Below, one piece after another: positions 60,236-64,000 of a DNA stretch of 64,000 nt. The notes beneath the pieces are model-generated. The model saw only the letters and a program-made list of their open reading frames with translations, was not told the DNA's origin and made no database searches. Origin of the DNA: Planctomycetota bacterium (GTDB taxonomy: Bacteria > Planctomycetota > B15-G4); assembly GCA_021604805.1 (NCBI GenBank), contig BQJR01000004.1, positions 248,001 to 312,000 of the forward strand, written 5' to 3'. Positions within the stretch are counted from its first letter, which is position 1. Each line of letters starts with the position of its first letter. The position numbers were made by a program, and so were the translations under genes.

Positions 60236-61648
60236 TTGCAAGACGCAGTGCACACCGGCAGCTCCTACCTTCGCAACGAGAGCGGTGAAACGGTCGACGC
60301 CGAGGTCTGGCCCGAGGGCAGCCTCGAGGTGCTCTCGCAGCTGGAAGTCGAGCGGCTGCGTTCCGAGAGCGAAGGCGCGATGCACACGTTGTTGCGTCGC
60401 TGCATCCTGGCCGTGCTCAACTCGGGCGCGCACACCGACGACACACGCGCCGTGCTCGAGAAGCACAAAAAGTTCGCGGTGGGCTTCGAGCAACAAGACC
60501 GCGGCCTCAAAGTCACGCTGAAGAACGCGCCGGCCTCGGCTTTTGTCGACGGCAAGATGATCCGCGGCATCCGCGAGCAAGTCTTCTCGGTGCTGCGCGA
60601 CGTGGTGTTCATCAGCTACGAGATCGAGGAGAGCGGACGCTTCGACTTCGACACCTCGGAGAACGTCACGAACGCGGTGTTCCACATCTTGCGCAACGCG
60701 CGCCTGCTGCAGCCCACGGTCGAGTCGAACATCGTGGTGTGCTGGGGCGGTCACGCGATCAACCGCGTGGAGTACGAGTACACCAAGAAGGTCGGCTACG
60801 AGCTCGGCCTGCGCGGGCTCAACGTGTGCACCGGTTGCGGCCCCGGCGCGATGAAGGGCCCGATGAAGGGCGCAACCATCGGCCACGCCAAGCAGCGCAT
60901 CCCGAACGGGCGTTACATCGGCATCACCGAGCCCGGGATCATCGCGGCCGAGTCGCCGAACCCGATCGTGAACGCGCTCGTGATCATGCCCGACATCGAG
61001 AAGCGCCTCGAAGCCTTCGTGCGCACCGGTCACGGCATCATCGTGTTCCCCGGCGGCGTCGGCACGGCCGAGGAGATCCTCTACTTGCTCGGCGTGCTGC
61101 TGCATCCCGACAACGCCGACCTGCCCTTCCCGTTCTTGATGACGGGCCCCGCGGCCAGCGCCGCCTACTTCGAACAGATCGACGAGTTCGTCGGCGCCGC
61201 GCTCGGCCCCGAAGCCCAGAAGCGCTACCAGATCATCATCGACGACCCGGAAACGGTCGCCCGCACCATGCGCGACGGTCTCGAAGAGGTGCGTGACTTC
61301 CGCAAGCAGAACCGCGACGCCTACCACTACAACTGGCGCCTGCGCATCGACCACAGCTTCCAACAAGAGTTCGAAGCCACGCACGCGTCGATGGCCGCGC
61401 TCGACCTCTCGCCCGACCTGCCCGCGCACACCATGGCGGCCAACCTGCGGCGTCTGTTCTCCGGCCTCGTGTCGGCCAACGTGCGCGAAGACACGATCCT
61501 CGAGATCGAGAAGCAGGGTCCCTTCGAGATCCGCGCGTCGGGCCAGCTGATGCAGCTGCTCGACAAACTGCTCGCGGGCTTCGTGGAAGCCGGCCGCATG
61601 AAGCTGGCGAGCGAGAGCTACACGCCTTGTTACACGTTGCGGAGTTGA
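60236..61648 (+). CDS. ppnN: Nucleotide 5'-monophosphate nucleosidase PpnN
   Basis: The protein has 470 residues from TTG at 60236; GTG at 60248 is an alternative. It matches PpnN (YgdH) along its length: SLEVLSQLEVERL, RRCILAVLNSGAHTDD, FVDGKMIRGI, VVCWGGHAINRVEYEY, the LOG motifs CTGCGPGAMKGPMKGA and PGGVGTAEEILYLLGV, MPDIEKRLEAFVR, and AANLRRLFSGLVSANVREDT near the end. The enzyme splits purine or pyrimidine nucleoside monophosphates into base and ribose 5-phosphate and is controlled by (p)ppGpp in characterised members. The N-terminus is about 14 residues longer than in E. coli. TACGAT at 60168-60173 may be the -10 element. Confidence 0.94.
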   Translation: MQDAVHTGSSYLRNESGETVDAEVWPEGSLEVLSQLEVERLRSESEGAMHTLLRRCILAVLNSGAHTDDTRAVLEKHKKFAVGFEQQDRGLKVTLKNAPASAFVDGKMIRGIREQVFSVLRDVVFISYEIEESGRFDFDTSENVTNAVFHILRNARLLQPTVESNIVVCWGGHAINRVEYEYTKKVGYELGLRGLNVCTGCGPGAMKGPMKGATIGHAKQRIPNGRYIGITEPGIIAAESPNPIVNALVIMPDIEKRLEAFVRTGHGIIVFPGGVGTAEEILYLLGVLLHPDNADLPFPFLMTGPAASAAYFEQIDEFVGAALGPEAQKRYQIIIDDPETVARTMRDGLEEVRDFRKQNRDAYHYNWRLRIDHSFQQEFEATHASMAALDLSPDLPAHTMAANLRRLFSGLVSANVREDTILEIEKQGPFEIRASGQLMQLLDKLLAGFVEAGRMKLASESYTPCYTLRS

Positions 61649-61685
61649 GACTGTCGCGGAGCTGAACCGCTGGCGGAGCTGAACC
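61639..61685 (+). repeat. Short direct repeats at and after the ppnN stop
   Basis: GCGGAGCTGAACC occurs at 61656-61668 and 61673-61685, and a diverged copy GCGGAGTTGAGAC at 61639-61651 covers the last codons and stop of ppnN. It looks like small local duplication of the gene end. No function is suggested. Confidence 0.7.
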
Positions 61686-61777
61686 TAGGGGGCTGAGTGG
61701 TCACCGCGCGAAGTCGTTCCGCTAGAGAGGGCGTGCTGATTCGCCGCCCCACTTCGCAAGTCCGAACGAACCGCGCC

Positions 61778-63961
61778 ATGCTCACATGGTGCCTGCGGGT
61801 TGTGGTGTTGGCCGCGCTGGTGGGTGCGTCGTCGCAAAGAGCGTGGGCATCGCTCGCGGTGCAGACCGAGGCACCACCGCCGCCGGTTGTCGTCGACGCC
61901 CCCGAGGTGACGCCGGGACCGACGATCTTGAGCGGCCGTGTGTTCCGAGAGACCGACGGCTCACCGGTTGTCGGCGCGACCGTGCGCTGCCAGCGTCCTG
62001 TGAAGATCAGATTCTGCGCGACCGGCTGGCAGTACGAGGTTGCGTCCTCCTTCGATGAACGCATCACCGATGAGCAAGGGCGCTTCCGGTTCGAGTTCGA
62101 GGGCCAGTTGGGCCTTCACTCCACCGTGGTGATGCCGACGCACGACACCGGGCTGGCGCCGGTTTCACTCGCACGCAACCCGAGAGTCGGCAGCGGCGCG
62201 CTGCTCGCGGGTGGCGAAGCCGATGTCGAGGTGAGCGCCCCGCCCGCTCTCCCCTTCACTGGAACCACAGTCGACGAAGAGGGCGCGCCCATCGCTGGCG
62301 TTCAACTCTCGATCTGGCACGTCGTCAAAGCCTTCGATGAAGCACGCCAACCGACGGCGCCCGATGTCGTCGTGCACAGCGACGCGCAAGGCAGATTCGC
62401 GCTCCCGTCAATCGGCCCAGGAGCGCAAGTCGAGATCGAAGCCGACGGCTACCTACCGCAGGGCTTGCTCCAGTTGAATCACCGAGACACTCAAGACTTT
62501 GACGACGTCAGCCTCGTGCTGCACCCCGAGCGCTTTTTCGAAGGACACGTGCGCTCGCCGACGGGCGAACGTCTCGCCGGTGCGAAGGTGCGCGTGACGC
62601 GCGACCTGATCCGCCCCGACCCACTGCGCAACGTGCGCCCCGGCTTGCGCTTCGTGCCGATCACGCGCTTGTTCACGTCCACCGATGCGTCGGGTTCGTT
62701 TCGCTTGGGGCCGCTGCCGAGCGCTGAGTTCGATGTGAGCGTGAGTGCTCCGCAACTCCAAGGCTGGGCACGACGAGTGATTCCCGGAGGCGCAGCGCTG
62801 GATGTGCAGTTGAGCGAAGGCGCCACTCTCGGCGGCGTGGTTCACGACGCGCAGGGAAACCCCGTCGCCGAGGCGACGGTGATCGCAACGACACCGTCCA
62901 CTCGCGACGCCCCGCAGTTCGGCCGTCGAGCCGAGCCGCTCGGCGCCGACGGCAGCTACGAGATCAAGGGCATCCCGGACACCCACGCGCTGAAGCTCAC
63001 GGTGCGAGCGCCTGGCTTCGCGACGCAGTTCATCGATCGCGTGTCCATCGATGCAACGAACGAGCTCCGACTCGACGTGCAACTCGAGCCTGCGGTCACG
63101 CTCGACCTGCGCGTCGTGGATCACGACGGCGAGCCGTTGAGATCGAAAGACGTGTGGGTGCGAGGCGAACGTGTGCTCGCGGGCCAGCACGAACCGATCG
63201 ACGTCTGGACGGACCAAGGCTTCGCTCACCGGTCTTGGGACACCGACTTGCGGCGCGGACTCGCCCGCACCGATCGCTCGGGCCGCGCACGGGTCGAGGA
63301 TCTCGTTGCGGGACGCTACTGGATCGCTGTCGGCAATCCCTACGAAGTGTTCAGCGTGGAGCCGCAGCACGGACCCGTCGAGCTGAAACTCCGTGCGCCC
63401 GACGACCTACGCCGGCGCTTCACAGGTCACGTGACCGATGAACTCACGGGGCTGCCGATCGAAGACTACGAAGTCAGCGCGACGCCCACGTGCCGGCGCG
63501 TTCCCGTCGACGCGCCAATCCAGCGCGATGGCGCGCAGTTCACGATCGACTTGGGTTGTGATTTCGTGCGCGTGCGTGTCACAGCGCCGGGCCGCGCGGC
63601 TTGGACGTGGAGTGTGCCCTCACAACTCCGCGGCGACTTGAACCACCAAGTGCAACTCGCGCCCGCGATCAACGCGCGGCTGCGCGTCGTCACGGCGGAG
63701 GGCACACCTGTCCCCGAAGCCTCGCTGTCGTTCACTCGCCGAGATCGCGAACAGGCTGTCGAGGTCGCGGGCAAGTGGGTCTGGGGCCCGGTGCGAAGTG
63801 ATGCCACCGGGGAACTCGCGGTCGAGCGTCTCCCTCGCGCACCGCTCGTGCTGATCGTTTCGGGAACACACCCGACGCTCGGCAAGTACCGCCGCGTCAT
63901 CCAGGATCTCGATCTGAGCGACCTAGCCGACGGCGCCGAAGTGGAGCTGGTGCTGCGCTGA
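61778..63961 (+). CDS. Secreted carboxypeptidase-regulatory-like repeat protein
   Basis: The start at 61778 was chosen because it opens a signal peptide (MLTWCLRVVVLAALVGASSQ, cleavage after RAWA), giving 727 residues; the frame stays open upstream without such character. At least five beta-sandwich modules of the carboxypeptidase-regulatory-like type follow: LSGRVFRETDGSPVVGATV, FTGTTVDEEGAPIAGVQLS, FEGHVRSPTGERLAGAKVR, LGGVVHDAQGNPVAEATVI and FTGHVTDELTGLPIEDYEV, each ending in a GRFRF or GSFRLGPLP-like strand. No catalytic domain is present. Such arrays are common in surface adhesins and in proteins with transthyretin-like folds. It does not carry the KGG domain. Confidence 0.87.
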   Translation: MLTWCLRVVVLAALVGASSQRAWASLAVQTEAPPPPVVVDAPEVTPGPTILSGRVFRETDGSPVVGATVRCQRPVKIRFCATGWQYEVASSFDERITDEQGRFRFEFEGQLGLHSTVVMPTHDTGLAPVSLARNPRVGSGALLAGGEADVEVSAPPALPFTGTTVDEEGAPIAGVQLSIWHVVKAFDEARQPTAPDVVVHSDAQGRFALPSIGPGAQVEIEADGYLPQGLLQLNHRDTQDFDDVSLVLHPERFFEGHVRSPTGERLAGAKVRVTRDLIRPDPLRNVRPGLRFVPITRLFTSTDASGSFRLGPLPSAEFDVSVSAPQLQGWARRVIPGGAALDVQLSEGATLGGVVHDAQGNPVAEATVIATTPSTRDAPQFGRRAEPLGADGSYEIKGIPDTHALKLTVRAPGFATQFIDRVSIDATNELRLDVQLEPAVTLDLRVVDHDGEPLRSKDVWVRGERVLAGQHEPIDVWTDQGFAHRSWDTDLRRGLARTDRSGRARVEDLVAGRYWIAVGNPYEVFSVEPQHGPVELKLRAPDDLRRRFTGHVTDELTGLPIEDYEVSATPTCRRVPVDAPIQRDGAQFTIDLGCDFVRVRVTAPGRAAWTWSVPSQLRGDLNHQVQLAPAINARLRVVTAEGTPVPEASLSFTRRDREQAVEVAGKWVWGPVRSDATGELAVERLPRAPLVLIVSGTHPTLGKYRRVIQDLDLSDLADGAEVELVLR

Positions 63962-64000
63962 CGAGCGCGTCGCGCAGCAGTCAGCGCCACTCAGTCGGCG

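Noticed and set aside
1..64000. CRISPR arrays, rRNA, tRNA, insertion sequences, integrases, phage genes
   Set aside because: No regularly spaced repeats of CRISPR size, no transposase or integrase motifs and no convincing RNA gene were seen. The two 12-bp arrays are contiguous and have no spacers.

Overview
This window is a GC-rich stretch of bacterial chromosome, tightly packed with genes on both strands. It most likely comes from a deep-branching marine planctomycete (Planctomycetota). The evidence is two gene pairs of the PSCyt1-DUF1549-DUF1553 / DUF1501 type, an ECF sigma factor near a Ser/Thr kinase with TPRs, many long secreted proteins (beta-helix, beta-propeller, HYR and dockerin-like modules) and many DUF-type lipoproteins. 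I see no rRNA, tRNA, CRISPR array, insertion sequence, phage gene or plasmid gene. The genus cannot be fixed from the sequence alone.

Layout. 1-10.1 kb: secreted proteins, including the cut 3' part of a HYR/dockerin protein, three proteins that end in one shared C-terminal domain (called the KGG domain here), a secreted TPR protein, a GlcG/HbpS-like protein and a 7-repeat propeller. 10.2-19.6 kb: a run of genes for cell-surface cytochromes. It holds a PSCyt1/DUF1549/DUF1553 protein, a DUF1501 protein, a four-part membrane/cytochrome/LRR/NHL fusion, a YtkA-like lipoprotein and a MauG-type di-haem peroxidase. 19.8-26.2 kb: two more KGG-domain proteins (LVIVD-type and HAF-type), a HEAT-repeat protein and an ECF sigma factor. 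26.3-33.9 kb: a Ser/Thr kinase, an NfeD-flotillin pair and a zinc metalloprotease lipoprotein. 34.1-40.2 kb: a second PSCyt1/DUF1501 pair, translationally coupled to a sulfatase-fold membrane protein. 40.3-43.5 kb: a BlaI/M56 (BlaR1-like) regulatory pair with two abutting operator dyads. 43.7-49.1 kb: a HEAT protein, a bacterial CLCA-like metalloprotease-VWA protein and a membrane-anchored helical-repeat protein. 49.1-53.9 kb: five lipoproteins, three of them in a coupled CsgG-DUF4810-DUF799 operon, plus an FG-GAP propeller. 54.1-60.1 kb: a radical SAM/SPASM protein, a GT39-like membrane glycosyltransferase and a coupled zinc-ribbon / M50 protease / SGNH-like operon. 60.2-64 kb: the nucleotide nucleosidase ppnN and a large carboxypeptidase-regulatory-like repeat protein.

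The main observation is the KGG domain. Five secreted proteins with unrelated N-terminal parts all end in the same domain of about 115-125 residues. It carries a central F-K-G-G-x-[LI]-[VQ]-P-x-P-like motif, a later W-x-x-D-like motif and a final S-N-A-[LIV] stretch a few residues before the stop. A common C-terminal module on otherwise unrelated exported proteins is what a sorting or surface-attachment signal looks like. It is not LPXTG, not PEP-CTERM, and I do not recognise it as a named family. Other points of interest are the CLCA-like protein, the four-part cytochrome fusion, the tandem BlaI operators and a possible leader-peptide/hairpin arrangement before the second PSCyt1 gene. Coordinates of starts were chosen from ribosome-binding sites, ATGA/GTGA overlaps and signal peptides; these choices are stated per gene.
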